From: an uncultured Lysobacter sp.
Lineage (GTDB): Bacteria; Pseudomonadota; Gammaproteobacteria; Xanthomonadales; Xanthomonadaceae
Direction of reading: 5' to 3'
DNA: 29,612 nt
NCBI GenBank assembly: GCA_946480055.1
Contig: CAMLID010000039.1
Span: forward strand, 1-29,612
Part shown: piece by piece, positions 1 to 6,766 of the stretch
Numbering within the stretch: the stretch's first letter is position 1
Layout: each line of letters starts with the position of its first letter
Translations under genes and position numbers: made by a program
The notes under the pieces: model-generated
What the model was told of the DNA's origin: nothing
The model's input: only the letters and a program-made list of their open reading frames with translations
Databases searched by the model: none

Positions 1-229
1 GCTTGTTCGCCGCCTGGTTGTTCGCCTTCTTGGCAGTCTTCTTGGCGCGCTTCTTCGGAGGCGTGGTGGCGAGCTTCTTGGCGGGCTTCTTGGCCGGCTT
101 CTTGGCGACCTTCTTAGCGGCCTTCTTGGCTACCTTCTTCACGGCCTTCTTAGCGGCCGGCTTCTTGGCGACCTTCTTAGCAGCCTTCTTGGCGGCGGGT
201 TTCTTCTTCGCAGCTTTCTTCGTGGCCAT
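1..229 (-). CDS. Histone H1-like DNA-binding protein (5' part, cut by window edge)
   Basis: The reading frame starts at the ATG at 229 and runs off the left edge, giving 76 codons. The protein is almost entirely Lys/Ala/Pro: repeated AAKK, VAKK and PAKK blocks, with lysine as KK pairs every four or five residues. This is the pattern of the unstructured C-terminal tail of histone H1 and of bacterial HctB/AlgP-like nucleoid proteins, which bind and condense DNA non-specifically. The start is supported by a GAGGAG ribosome-binding site seven bases upstream. Near residue 55 the repeat is interrupted by a Thr/Pro stretch (LATTPPKKRAKK) and the last visible residues turn Asn/Gln-rich, so a different C-terminal part may follow beyond the window. 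Functional assignment rests on composition only; the exact family (HctB-like or AlgP-like) is undecided. Confidence 0.8.
   Translation of the reverse strand, partial: MATKKAAKKKPAAKKAAKKVAKKPAAKKAVKKVAKKAAKKVAKKPAKKPAKKLATTPPKKRAKKTAKKANNQAANK
92..193. repeat. 39-bp direct repeat inside the histone gene
   Basis: Positions 92-130 and 155-193 are identical in 38 of 39 bases (single change at the G/A third-base position of the alanine codon). The offset is 63 bp, exactly 21 codons, so recombination between the copies would remove or add 21 residues in frame. Such internal repeats commonly make H1-like genes vary in length between strains. Confidence 0.85.
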
Positions 230-250
230 GTTATGGCTCCTCGTCAGTGG

Positions 251-269
251 TTGATCAGCGATTGATCAG
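251..269. promoter_or_regulatory. Tandem TTGATCAG palindromes upstream of the histone gene
   Basis: TTGATCAG occurs at 251-258 and again at 262-269. Each contains the palindrome TGATCA, and the two are 11 bp apart, about one helical turn. They lie 22-40 bases upstream of the histone start codon, between its ribosome-binding site and any promoter. Same-face half sites of this kind suggest an operator or a leader element, but no regulator can be named. Confidence 0.35.
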
Positions 270-306
270 GGGTATTGCCGGTTTTAAAGCCCAGTTGAAC
301 CAGAGC

Positions 307-325
307 CGCGGGAGTCGGACCCGCG
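307..325. repeat. Small hairpin CGCGGG/CCCGCG
   Basis: A perfect 6-bp stem with a 7-base loop (307-312 paired with 320-325). Read on the minus strand it resembles a tRNA T-arm, but no other tRNA parts flank it. It lies between the candidate RNA terminator and the histone gene. Confidence 0.4.
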
Positions 326-411
326 AGCAGCCGTCGACGCGCAGAGCGCGCCGGAACGGATTCTTCGACACGTTCCCCGGGGGCGGGAACGTATCCGGCC
401 GCGTACTGCGG

Positions 412-448
412 CCAAACAAAAACCCGATCCGCACAGGGCGAACCGGGT
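412..448 (-). terminator. Intrinsic terminator of the candidate small RNA
   Basis: Read on the minus strand, 448-438 pairs with 432-422 as an 11-bp stem including two G-U wobbles, with a 5-base loop at 437-433. It is followed directly by a T-rich tract (TTTTTGTTT). This is the best intrinsic terminator in the window. It points away from any annotated upstream protein gene, implying a transcript that starts further right. Confidence 0.65.
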
Positions 449-608
449 CGTATGGGGCGCGACGCCGACGGGGCCGAGAAGAACGATTGCGTTTTCGCGA
501 GGGAAACGAATCCTGCGTCCACCGTTTTGACTGTCCGGGCGGAGGTTCGTTTTTTGCTGCGCGTTGTCGCGTTCGTTGTACTCACTCTCTTCCGCAGGAA
601 ACGTCTGC
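412..608 (-). ncRNA. Candidate small RNA, about 195 nt, unidentified
   Basis: No protein gene accounts for a minus-strand transcript here, yet a promoter (616-665) and a terminator (412-448) face the same way about 195 nt apart. The predicted RNA can form a long-range helix: 604-593 pairs with 517-506, ten pairs interrupted by two U-U mismatches. It also has a CGCG/CGCG hairpin inside and a GGCG/CGCC hairpin near 450-475. A GTG-started frame of 113 codons (585-244) runs through the terminator, has poor ribosome-binding-site spacing and no recognisable motif, so I do not call it a gene. I looked for 6S, tmRNA and RNase P signatures and could not match one. It could be a free sRNA or a terminated leader of the histone gene. 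Confidence 0.5.
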
Positions 609-615
609 TGGGCGA

Positions 616-665
616 AACCTAATCACGCTTTTTCGCACTGTCAACAATTCCGGCAACTTTTTTTT
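616..665 (-). promoter_or_regulatory. Strong-looking sigma70 promoter with upstream A-tract
   Basis: On the minus strand: an A8 tract at 665-658, a perfect TTGACA at 644-639, a 17-base spacer, then TAGGTT at 621-616, followed by a GC-rich segment before the expected start near 608. An A-tract ahead of a consensus -35 resembles an UP element, as seen at stable-RNA promoters. The -10 is weak (three of six consensus bases). Confidence 0.5.
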
Positions 666-793
666 CGGACCGGCTCCCGCCGACCCTGACGGAAAACCAC
701 CACGACGACCATGCGACGACGCGACGATCGCGCGTCGTGCATCGCATCGAATTCGAACGACTACGCTGAAAGCTATATCTGGCGCGGCTTCCA

Positions 794-836
794 GCGCATC
801 GCGATTTTTTTATCGCGCGTGCGCGTTGCGATGCGC
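794..836. repeat. Nested inverted repeats
   Basis: GCGCATCGC at 794-802 is a perfect 9-bp inverted match to 828-836. Overlapping its left arm, CGCGAT (800-805) pairs with ATCGCG (812-817) around a loop of six T. The two foldings compete, so this could be a structural switch or a protein-binding site. No transcript is known. Confidence 0.4.
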
Positions 837-999
837 GCATTGCGTCGCAGCGCGATCGTGGTCGTTCCGAGCGTCATTTCGCGCCCGTCGGCGAAGGTGC
901 CGAAGGGCGCCGCGTTTCGCGCCGCACAAGCCGATTTGCGCAAAAGTGCGCGAACTTTTTCCGCCGCCTCCAGAGCCGTCGGTGACCGGCGACGCACCG

Positions 1000-1274
1000 C
1001 GAACGGCATCGGCGGCGACGCTGCGCGCGCTCGATGTCGGCACACGTGCTGCGTTCGCGAGCGGCTGAGGTAGTGCGGCCGAGCGTCGGCTCCGGCGCTG
1101 GCCGAACGCACGAGCAGCATCCACACGGACGCTTAAAACAAGGTGTTTTTATCAACATCGCCAGCGGGCGATGGCGGCGGCAGCGGCAATCGCCGTCGGC
1201 CGAGGGAGATCGCGGAGGCCACCGATCGACCGACGCCGCCGCTCCAGCGCGATCGCCGAACGGCATCGGCGGCG
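1000..1274. repeat. 18-bp direct repeat in the gene-free region
   Basis: CGAACGGCATCGGCGGCG is present at 1000-1017 and 1257-1274, 257 bp apart, both on the plus strand. Its GC-rich, triplet-like make-up means chance duplication in this base composition is possible. Confidence 0.5.
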
Positions 1275-2104
1275 GAGCGCGACGGATGGACGCGGCGACG
1301 TCGGACGCGTGAGGAGTGGGTGAAGCGGCACGGCGACCACGGCCGACGCCGCTCGATCGGCGTCGGTGGAGCGTCTCGGTCCGCCGACAGCGCTGGCGAA
1401 TCGGCGACCGAATCGGACCCCAGGCCGCAGGTCGACTCGGCGCCTCATGCGGCGACCGAGCACCTGAGGCAGGACAAACGGCCGCACGAAGGCCGGCACG
1501 AACGGCGGCGGCGCTGCAGAGTACGGGACGGATTTCGCCGCAAGTGGCCACGAATCGAAGGACCGCCGAGCGCGGCGAATGCCCGCCGACGACGCGCTAC
1601 ACCCGCTGTACGTGGCCGCAAACCGGCGGGCCGCGTCGGCGGCCGATACGCGTCCGCGAACCGCTTCGGCCGCTGTACGCGGCCATAAGCCAGAGGCTGA
1701 CGTCAGCGACAGGCATGCGCTGCCGGCTCGCTTTCGTCACCGCACGCCGCCGTGGCGGGTATCGATAGCAGCCGCGCGCGCCCGACTGCAGCCGCCGCAT
1801 GCGACCGGCAGATACCGGACCGGCATCGATGGCAGGCCAGCGTCGACAACTTTGTCCAGGCGCTGCCGGCGGCCAGGAGCAGGCGAATGAGAGCGGAAGC
1901 TGGCGCGGATCGGCGCCTCGTTCCCGCCGCCGCGCTGCCCAGCACGGCAGCGCGGCGCACGGGCGGACGTCGCGAGTTATTAGTTCGCTGCGCGCCTCGC
2001 CCACGCCGCTCACCCGACTGCAGGGCACCGGACCGCCTGCGGTGCGCGCAACCATCTCAGTCAGGCCATCGTGTCGAGCCACGCTCGCCGGCGCCCGGCG
2101 CCCT

Positions 2105-2170
2105 CCACAAAAGCGAACGGCCGCACGAGGCGGCCGTAGCGGGCAGGCCGGACGCGCGTGCGGTCCGGCC
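2105..2170 (-). terminator. Terminator region of gcvH
   Basis: Two perfect 8-bp stems lie just past the gcvH stop. Nearest the gene is GGCCGGAC/GTCCGGCC (2146-2153 with 2163-2170). Next is ACGGCCGC/GCGGCCGT (2117-2124 with 2130-2137), which on the minus strand is followed by TTCGCTTTTG. The second fits a weak intrinsic terminator for the glycine-cleavage genes. Confidence 0.6.
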
Positions 2171-2212
2171 GGGCTTGCGTCGCGGACCGCGCGGGCCCGG
2201 CGACGCCGGCCT

Positions 2213-2608
2213 TCAGTGGTCGTCGTCTTCGAGCAGCTCGGCGTAGTCGTCCGGTGCGAGCAGTTCGTTGAGCTGGTCCGGTTCCTCGACCTCGACGGTG
2301 AAGATCCAGCCTTCGCCGTAGGCGTCTTCGTTGATCGTCTCCGGCTTGTCGGCCAGCGCAGCGTTGACCGCGGTGACGGTGCCGCTGATCGGCGCGTAGA
2401 CGTCGGAGGCGGCCTTCACCGACTCGACCACGGCACAGGCGGTGCCGGCCTCGACGCGGTCGCCGATGTTCGGCAGCTCTACGTAGACCAGGTCGCCGAG
2501 CAGGCCTTGGGCATGGTCGGAGATGCCGACCGTGACCTTGCCGTCGCCTTCGACGCGGGCCCACTCGTGGGATTTCATGAACTTCAGATCGCCGGGGATT
2601 TCACTCAT
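2213..2608 (-). CDS. gcvH: Glycine cleavage system H protein
   Basis: 131 residues, against about 129 in E. coli. H protein is the lipoyl-carrying shuttle of the glycine cleavage system; its lipoyl-lysine arm moves the aminomethyl group from P protein to T protein and is reoxidised by L protein. The lipoylation site is Lys65 in the typical context ESVKAASD, and the start region ([13 protein letters not shown]) and [13 protein letters not shown] segment are characteristic. I chose the ATG at 2608 ([10 protein letters not shown]), not the in-frame ATG four codons upstream, because it matches the family N-terminus. The C-terminus is acidic (LLEDDDH). It is the last gene of a minus-strand cluster after gcvT and an isomerase-like gene, with 95 bases before it that could hold its own promoter. 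The P-protein gene (gcvP) is not in the window. Confidence 0.96.
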   Translation of the reverse strand: MSEIPGDLKFMKSHEWARVEGDGKVTVGISDHAQGLLGDLVYVELPNIGDRVEAGTACAVVESVKAASDVYAPISGTVTAVNAALADKPETINEDAYGEGWIFTVEVEEPDQLNELLAPDDYAELLEDDDH

Positions 2609-2703
2609 GGCTGGCCTCAAACTCTGCGGGGGCGGCTGGGGAACTGCGCCTAGTTTAGCGGCGCGGAAGCAACATGCGAGAGGGTGCGCTCAAGAGGGTA
2701 CGT

Positions 2704-3339
2704 TCATGCGCGGTCGCCCTGCCCGATCCGGAAGGGCGCGCGGCCGCTGAGCAGGGCTTCGCGCAGATCCTCGACGCGGTCCTGGCCCCAGAACGGCTCG
2801 CCGTCGAGCACGTAGCCCGGCAGGCCCGGCAGATCGGCGGCGATCGCGGCCTCGGTATTGCGCTGATAGGCGGCGACGGTCTCAGCCGCGTCGGCCGCGG
2901 CGAGTACCGGCGCGGCATCGAAACCGTGACGCGTCAACAGTTCTGCGAGGACCGCCGGGGCGGCGATGTCGGCGTCATGCACCCACAGCGCGCGGAACGC
3001 GGCGTCCATGTACGCGGCCGGGTCGGCGCCGGCCGCGATCAGGGCGATCGCGCAGCGGTCGGCCAGGCCGGGGTCGAGCGGGAAGTGCTTGGGCGCCAGG
3101 TTCAGCGGCAGGCCGCGCTTGGCGCGCCAGCGCTGCAGCTCGATCAGGCGGTAACGCTGGCGTGCCGGCGCGCGCTGGCCCAGCGGCAGACCGCCGTTGG
3201 CCGCGAACAGATCGAAGATCCGCGACGGCCGGTACGCCACCTCGGCGCCCGCTTCGCGCGCCGCGTCCAGGAACGCGGCGTGGCCGAAGTAGGCGTAGGG
3301 CGAGATCAGGCTGAAGTAATAGTCGACGCGCGCGGCCAT
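2704..3339 (-). CDS. 2-hydroxychromene-2-carboxylate isomerase-like, kappa-class GST/DsbA-fold protein
   Basis: 211 residues, the usual length of the NahD/kappa-GST family, which has a thioredoxin fold with a helical insertion. Members are glutathione-dependent isomerases of aromatic catabolism or of unknown physiological role. The N-terminus DYYFSLISPYAYFG carries the SPY motif whose serine (Ser13) contacts glutathione thiol, and the C-terminal FWGQDRVEDLREAL is the family signature. A Pro in LPGLPGYVL matches the cis-Pro loop. The start at 3339 lies only 7 bases after the gcvT stop, so the two are almost certainly cotranscribed. No naphthalene or other aromatic degradation genes are near, so the true substrate is open; the context suggests a general glutathione or one-carbon related role, which is inference only. 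Confidence 0.88.
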   Translation of the reverse strand: MAARVDYYFSLISPYAYFGHAAFLDAAREAGAEVAYRPSRIFDLFAANGGLPLGQRAPARQRYRLIELQRWRAKRGLPLNLAPKHFPLDPGLADRCAIALIAAGADPAAYMDAAFRALWVHDADIAAPAVLAELLTRHGFDAAPVLAAADAAETVAAYQRNTEAAIAADLPGLPGYVLDGEPFWGQDRVEDLREALLSGRAPFRIGQGDRA

Positions 3340-3346
3340 GGTCGGA

Positions 3347-4453
3347 TCAGCCCAGCACGCCGTCCTGCGGCTGGCCGTCGCGCACGAACGGGAACTTGAC
3401 CACGCGCACCGGAACTTCCTTGCCGCGGATGTCGACGCGTACCTGGCCCGGCTCGCCGGCCGGCACGCGCGCGAATGCGATCGACTTGTTCAGGGTCGGC
3501 GAGAACGTGCCCGACAGGATTTCGCCGTCGCCGTTGGCGGTCAGCACCTTCTGGCCATGGCGCAGCACGCCCTTCTCGTCCATCACCAGGCCGATCATCT
3601 GGCGCGGCGCGCCGGCGGCCTTCTGCTGCTCCAGCGGGGTGCGGCCGATGAAGTCGCGGCCCTCGTCGAGCGCGACCGTCCAGGCCAGCGCGGCCTCGTA
3701 GGGCGACACCTCGTCGTCCATGTCCTGGCCGTAGAGGTTCATGCCGGCTTCCAGGCGCAGGGTGTCGCGCGCGCCCAGGCCGGCCGGCTTCACGCCCGCG
3801 GCCAGCAGCGCATTCCACAGCGCGACCGCTCCGGTTTCCGGCACCACCACTTCGAAGCCATCCTCGCCGGTGTAGCCGGTGCGGGCGACGAACAGCGCGG
3901 TGCCGTCGGTGGTCTGTGCGTCGCCGGCGACGAATTTGCCGAGCTTGCCGATGCGCGCGCGGTCTTCCTCGCGCAGCAGGCCCAGTACTTTGTCGCGCGC
4001 GTTCGGGCCCTGCACCGCGATCATCGCGTAGTCCGGACGCTCCGTGACCTGCACGTCGAACGCGCGCGCCTGCTCGCCGATCCAGGCCAGGTCCTTTTCG
4101 CGGGTGGCTGCGTTGACCACCAGGCGGAAGAAGTCCTCGGCCAGGAAGTAGACGATCAGGTCGTCGATCACGCCGCCCTGCGGGTTGAGCATGCAGGTGT
4201 AGAGCGCCTTGCCCGACTTTTGCAGCTTGTCGACCGAGTTGGCGACCAGATGACGCAGGAAGTCGCGGGTGCGTGCGCCGCGCAGATCGACCACGGTCAT
4301 GTGGCTGACGTCGAACATGCCGGCGTCGCGGCGGACCTGGTGATGTTCTTCGATCTGCGAGCCGTAGCTGATCGGCATGTCCCAGCCGCCGAAGTCGACC
4401 ATCTTGGCGCCGAGCGCGCGGTGGGCGTCGTTAAGAATGGTCTTCTGGGTCAT
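3347..4453 (-). CDS. gcvT: Glycine cleavage system T protein (aminomethyltransferase)
   Basis: 368 residues, normal length. T protein transfers the methylene group of the aminomethyl-lipoyl arm of H protein to tetrahydrofolate, releasing ammonia. Family features are visible in order: [14 protein letters not shown] near the start, the FDVSHM motif, [13 protein letters not shown], the folate-site segment [28 protein letters not shown], and the C-terminal [17 protein letters not shown]. The ATG at 4453 fits the family start ([24 protein letters not shown]). A GATAAT at 4491-4486 could be its -10 element, with no good -35. I looked for a glycine riboswitch in the 226-base leader region and did not find one; there is only a 7-bp hairpin at 4535-4555. 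First gene of the gcvT/isomerase/gcvH cluster. Confidence 0.97.
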   Translation of the reverse strand: MTQKTILNDAHRALGAKMVDFGGWDMPISYGSQIEEHHQVRRDAGMFDVSHMTVVDLRGARTRDFLRHLVANSVDKLQKSGKALYTCMLNPQGGVIDDLIVYFLAEDFFRLVVNAATREKDLAWIGEQARAFDVQVTERPDYAMIAVQGPNARDKVLGLLREEDRARIGKLGKFVAGDAQTTDGTALFVARTGYTGEDGFEVVVPETGAVALWNALLAAGVKPAGLGARDTLRLEAGMNLYGQDMDDEVSPYEAALAWTVALDEGRDFIGRTPLEQQKAAGAPRQMIGLVMDEKGVLRHGQKVLTANGDGEILSGTFSPTLNKSIAFARVPAGEPGQVRVDIRGKEVPVRVVKFPFVRDGQPQDGVLG

Positions 4454-4534
4454 GAGCGGCGGGCCTGGACGTTGGGGAGCCCTGGATTATCCCACGGAGA
4501 CCGACCGCGATGCGCCCCGGCCTACGGTACGCCG

Positions 4535-4555
4535 GCGCATGGGCCGGACATGCGC
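4535..4555. repeat. Inverted repeat GCGCATG/CATGCGC upstream of gcvT
   Basis: Perfect 7-bp arms with a 7-base loop between gcvT and the secreted-protein gene at 4680. It could serve as a factor-independent pause, terminator or operator; there is no adjacent T-run. Confidence 0.4.
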
Positions 4556-4679
4556 GGCACCGGTGGCACGACCGTGGAAGCGAAGTGAGTCGCGATGCGC
4601 TTTGCGGGTTGTCGTCGGCATCCGAGGACTCGATCGCGATTTACGTCGTTCCCACAGGAAGCAGGCCGGACGGCAGACC

Positions 4680-5249
4680 TTACTCGGCGCCGAAGCCTTC
4701 GTTGTAGCAGCGCACGCTCGCCGGCGGCACTTCGACGAACTTGCCGCTGTCGCGGTCCAGGCGCATCGCCCAGCGCCGGGCCTCGAACATCTCCTGCGCG
4801 GCCGCATCGGGCACCGCGGTATCGACGATCGCGACCAGGCCCGGGTCGTCGACGCCGTCGCGCTGGCAGGTCGCGACCGAAACGTACTCGCCGCGCTTGA
4901 GCTTGGGATAAGGCATGACGTCGGTGATCTTCCAACGCGGCTCGTTGCCTTCGCGGCCGGCGAACTCGCCGGCGTAGAACTTGACCGAACGATCCTCGGC
5001 GTCGTCGAGGGTGCCGATCGAACGCGCGCAGATCTGTTCCGGCGAGCTGCCCGAACCCACGCAACTGCCGGTGTTGGACTTCAGACCGTCCGGATACGGC
5101 GGCACCACGCGGCCGACCCAACTGGCCGCCGGTGCCGGCGCCGGTGCGGCGGCGGGCACGGCCTGCCCGGCGAGCGCCGGGCGCGAAGCGGCTCCAGCTG
5201 CGAGCGCAACCAGGGCGACACCGATCCACAGGCTTTCATGGCGCTTCAT
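4680..5249 (-). CDS. Secreted four-cysteine protein of unknown function
   Basis: 189 residues from the ATG at 5249. That start has a GAGGAAGGG ribosome-binding site just upstream and gives a clean signal peptide (MKRH, hydrophobic residues 7-21, cleavage after ALA at 25-27). A longer frame to 5270 would break the signal. After cleavage comes an Ala/Pro-rich linker (about 30-48), then a compact domain with four cysteines (GSCVGSG, EQICARS, VATCQRD, VRCYNEG), enough for two disulfides, so a periplasmic or outer-surface location is likely. I do not recognise the family. It follows qmcA and nfeD on the same strand with a 31-base gap after the nfeD stop and may be part of that operon. Its internal repeats of EY/VS and acidic DD pairs give no functional hint. 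Confidence 0.75.
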   Translation of the reverse strand: MKRHESLWIGVALVALAAGAASRPALAGQAVPAAAPAPAPAASWVGRVVPPYPDGLKSNTGSCVGSGSSPEQICARSIGTLDDAEDRSVKFYAGEFAGREGNEPRWKITDVMPYPKLKRGEYVSVATCQRDGVDDPGLVAIVDTAVPDAAAQEMFEARRWAMRLDRDSGKFVEVPPASVRCYNEGFGAE

Positions 5250-5280
5250 CGCATCCCTTCCTCGCAACATCCCCGAACCC

Positions 5281-5724
5281 TTATTGCTCGAACGCCTCGA
5301 CCCGCAGGCTCATGCCCTCGCAGGCGACCACGCGCACCGAGGCGCCGGTCGGCAGCTCCGGCCCGATCACTTCCCAGTACGCGTCGGCGATCTGCACCCG
5401 GCCGCGGCCCTGGACGATGGCGCGGTCCAACACGAGCACGCGCCCGACCAATTGTTCACCGCGACGGTTCAGCGCCGGCTGGTCGCTGCTGCGCTCGCGG
5501 CCGCGGAACCAAGTGCGGTAGACCTGGATCGACAGGAAGCTCAGCACCACGAACATCGTCACCTGCGCGAGCACCGGCAGGTCGGGGAACACCAGCACCA
5601 CCATGAACACCGCGGCCGCGGCGAAGCCGAGCCAGAGCATGAACGCCCCCGGCGCCAAGGCTTCGGCCGCGAACAGCAGCAGGGCCACCGCGGCCCAGGT
5701 CACCATCTGCCAGTTCAGCTGCAT
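5281..5724 (-). CDS. NfeD-family membrane protein (partner of the SPFH protein)
   Basis: 147 residues. Two to three hydrophobic segments occupy residues 5-75 (WQMVTWAAVALLLFAAEALAPG first), followed by a soluble OB-fold-like domain (about 80-147) with the typical motif GRGRVQIADAYWEVIGPELPTGASVRVV. This is the short NfeD1b/YbbK type, which partners stomatin/prohibitin-like SPFH proteins in the inner membrane. The start lies 3 bases after the qmcA stop, the conserved gene pair. The partnership is thought to organise membrane microdomains or act in membrane quality control; the exact biochemical role is not established for the family. Confidence 0.9.
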   Translation of the reverse strand: MQLNWQMVTWAAVALLLFAAEALAPGAFMLWLGFAAAAVFMVVLVFPDLPVLAQVTMFVVLSFLSIQVYRTWFRGRERSSDQPALNRRGEQLVGRVLVLDRAIVQGRGRVQIADAYWEVIGPELPTGASVRVVACEGMSLRVEAFEQ

Positions 5725-5727
5725 CGT

Positions 5728-6681
5728 TCAGCCCCCCGGAAGACGCGGCGGCGGAGCGGCCGGACGACCGGGCTGACGGTCCAGCGCTTCCTTGGCCAAT
5801 TCGGCGATGCCGCCCAGCGACCCGATCACGCCGGCCGACTCCATCGGCATCATCACGAACTTCGCGTTCGGCGCTTCGGCCAGCGACTTGAAGGCCTCGA
5901 TGTACTTCTGCGCGACGAAGTAGTTGATCGCCTGCACGTTGCCCTGGGCGATCGCGTTGGACACCATCTCGGTCGCCTTGGCTTCGGCCTGGGCCAGGCG
6001 CTCGCGCGCCTCGGCGTGACGGAACGCGGCTTCGCGCTCGCCCTCGGCTTCCAGGATCACCGACTGCTTCTCGCCTTCGGCCTTGAGGATCGCGGCCTGG
6101 CGGAAACCCTCGGCCTCCAGGATGTTGGCGCGCTTCTCGCGCTCGGCCTTCATCTGCCGAGCCATCGAATCGACCAGGTCGCGCGGGGGCTGGATGTCCT
6201 TGAGCTCGATGCGGTTGACCTTCAGGCCCCAGGGATGGGTGGCCTGATCGACCGCGACCAGGACCTTGGCGTTGATCTCGTCGCGACGCGACAGCGATTC
6301 GTCCAGGTCCATCGAACCGATCGAGGTACGGATGTTGGTCATCACCAGGTTGAGCGTGGCGATCTCCAGCTGCGCGACCTCGTAGGCCGCCTTGGCCGCG
6401 TCCAGCACCTGGAAATAGACCACGCCGTCGACCTTGACCACGGCGTTGTCCTTGGTGATGACGTCCTGCGAGGGCACGTCCAGCACCTGCTCCATCATGT
6501 TGATCTTGCGGCCGACGCCGTAGACCACCGGGATCAGGAAGTGCAGCCCCGGGGTCATGGTGTGGGTGTATTTGCCAAAACGCTCCACCGTCCATTCGTA
6601 ACCCTGCGGCACCATCCGCACGGTCTTGAACAGGATGATCACGCCGGCTACCAGCAGCACGACGGCCAGAATCGGTCCCAT
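5728..6681 (-). CDS. qmcA: SPFH/Band-7 (stomatin-like) membrane protein, QmcA type
   Basis: 317 residues from the ATG at 6681, which has a strong GGGAGGGG ribosome-binding site. A longer in-frame start at 6777 would place the promoter inside the gene and is rejected. Residues 3-20 form an N-terminal membrane anchor, followed by the Band-7 domain (VRMVPQGYEWTVERFGKY, then PGLHFLIPVVYGVG, DVITKDNAVVKVDGVVYFQV) and a long charged Ala/Glu helix (about 175-265) that forms coiled coils in oligomeric SPFH rings. The C-terminus is Pro/Gly-rich (RPAAPPPRLPGG). E. coli QmcA and its NfeD partner work alongside membrane protease FtsH in quality control; that role here is inference. Confidence 0.93.
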   Translation of the reverse strand: MGPILAVVLLVAGVIILFKTVRMVPQGYEWTVERFGKYTHTMTPGLHFLIPVVYGVGRKINMMEQVLDVPSQDVITKDNAVVKVDGVVYFQVLDAAKAAYEVAQLEIATLNLVMTNIRTSIGSMDLDESLSRRDEINAKVLVAVDQATHPWGLKVNRIELKDIQPPRDLVDSMARQMKAEREKRANILEAEGFRQAAILKAEGEKQSVILEAEGEREAAFRHAEARERLAQAEAKATEMVSNAIAQGNVQAINYFVAQKYIEAFKSLAEAPNAKFVMMPMESAGVIGSLGGIAELAKEALDRQPGRPAAPPPRLPGG

Positions 6682-6707
6682 GGTGTCCCCTCCCTTTAGA
6701 TAGGCGG

Positions 6708-6713
6708 AGTATA
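6708..6713 (-). promoter_or_regulatory. Putative -10 element of the qmcA operon
   Basis: TATACT on the minus strand, 27 bases ahead of the qmcA start codon, in an otherwise GC-rich gap between divergent genes. No convincing -35 hexamer is found at 16-18 bases, so activity may need an activator or alternative sigma factor. Confidence 0.4.
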
Positions 6714-6766
6714 GGCCCAGCCGGCCACTGCGACGGTTTGCCGCCCGGCCGCATCCAGACCGATAC

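Larger units (their letters stand above)
649..2104. other. 1.45-kb stretch with no supportable gene
   Basis: All six frames contain open stretches, but they are arginine-rich, low-complexity readings of GC-rich DNA with no domain, signal peptide, credible ribosome-binding site or consistent codon bias. What it does hold: several GC-rich inverted repeats (for example 794-836), an 18-bp direct repeat (1000-1017 and 1257-1274), and a shorter repeat CCGCTGTACG at 1603 and 1670. It may be decayed coding DNA, a structured-RNA region, or lineage-specific spacer. I see no transposase remnants. Confidence 0.55.

Noticed and set aside
305..325. T-arm-like hairpin suggesting a tRNA
   Set aside because: The stem and 7-base loop fit a T-arm on the minus strand, but no acceptor, D-arm or anticodon arm can be found upstream.
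244..585. 113-codon minus-strand frame with GTG start
   Set aside because: It runs through the intrinsic terminator at 412-448, has poor ribosome-binding-site spacing and no recognisable motif.
874..2082. Several overlapping arginine-rich open frames on both strands
   Set aside because: They are low-complexity readings of GC-rich DNA with no credible start signals, domains or codon preference.
3338..4588. 416-codon plus-strand frame opposite gcvT
   Set aside because: It is the antisense shadow of gcvT, His- and Arg-rich, with no family features.
4454..4679. Glycine riboswitch upstream of gcvT
   Set aside because: None of the conserved tandem glycine-aptamer blocks is present on the minus strand.
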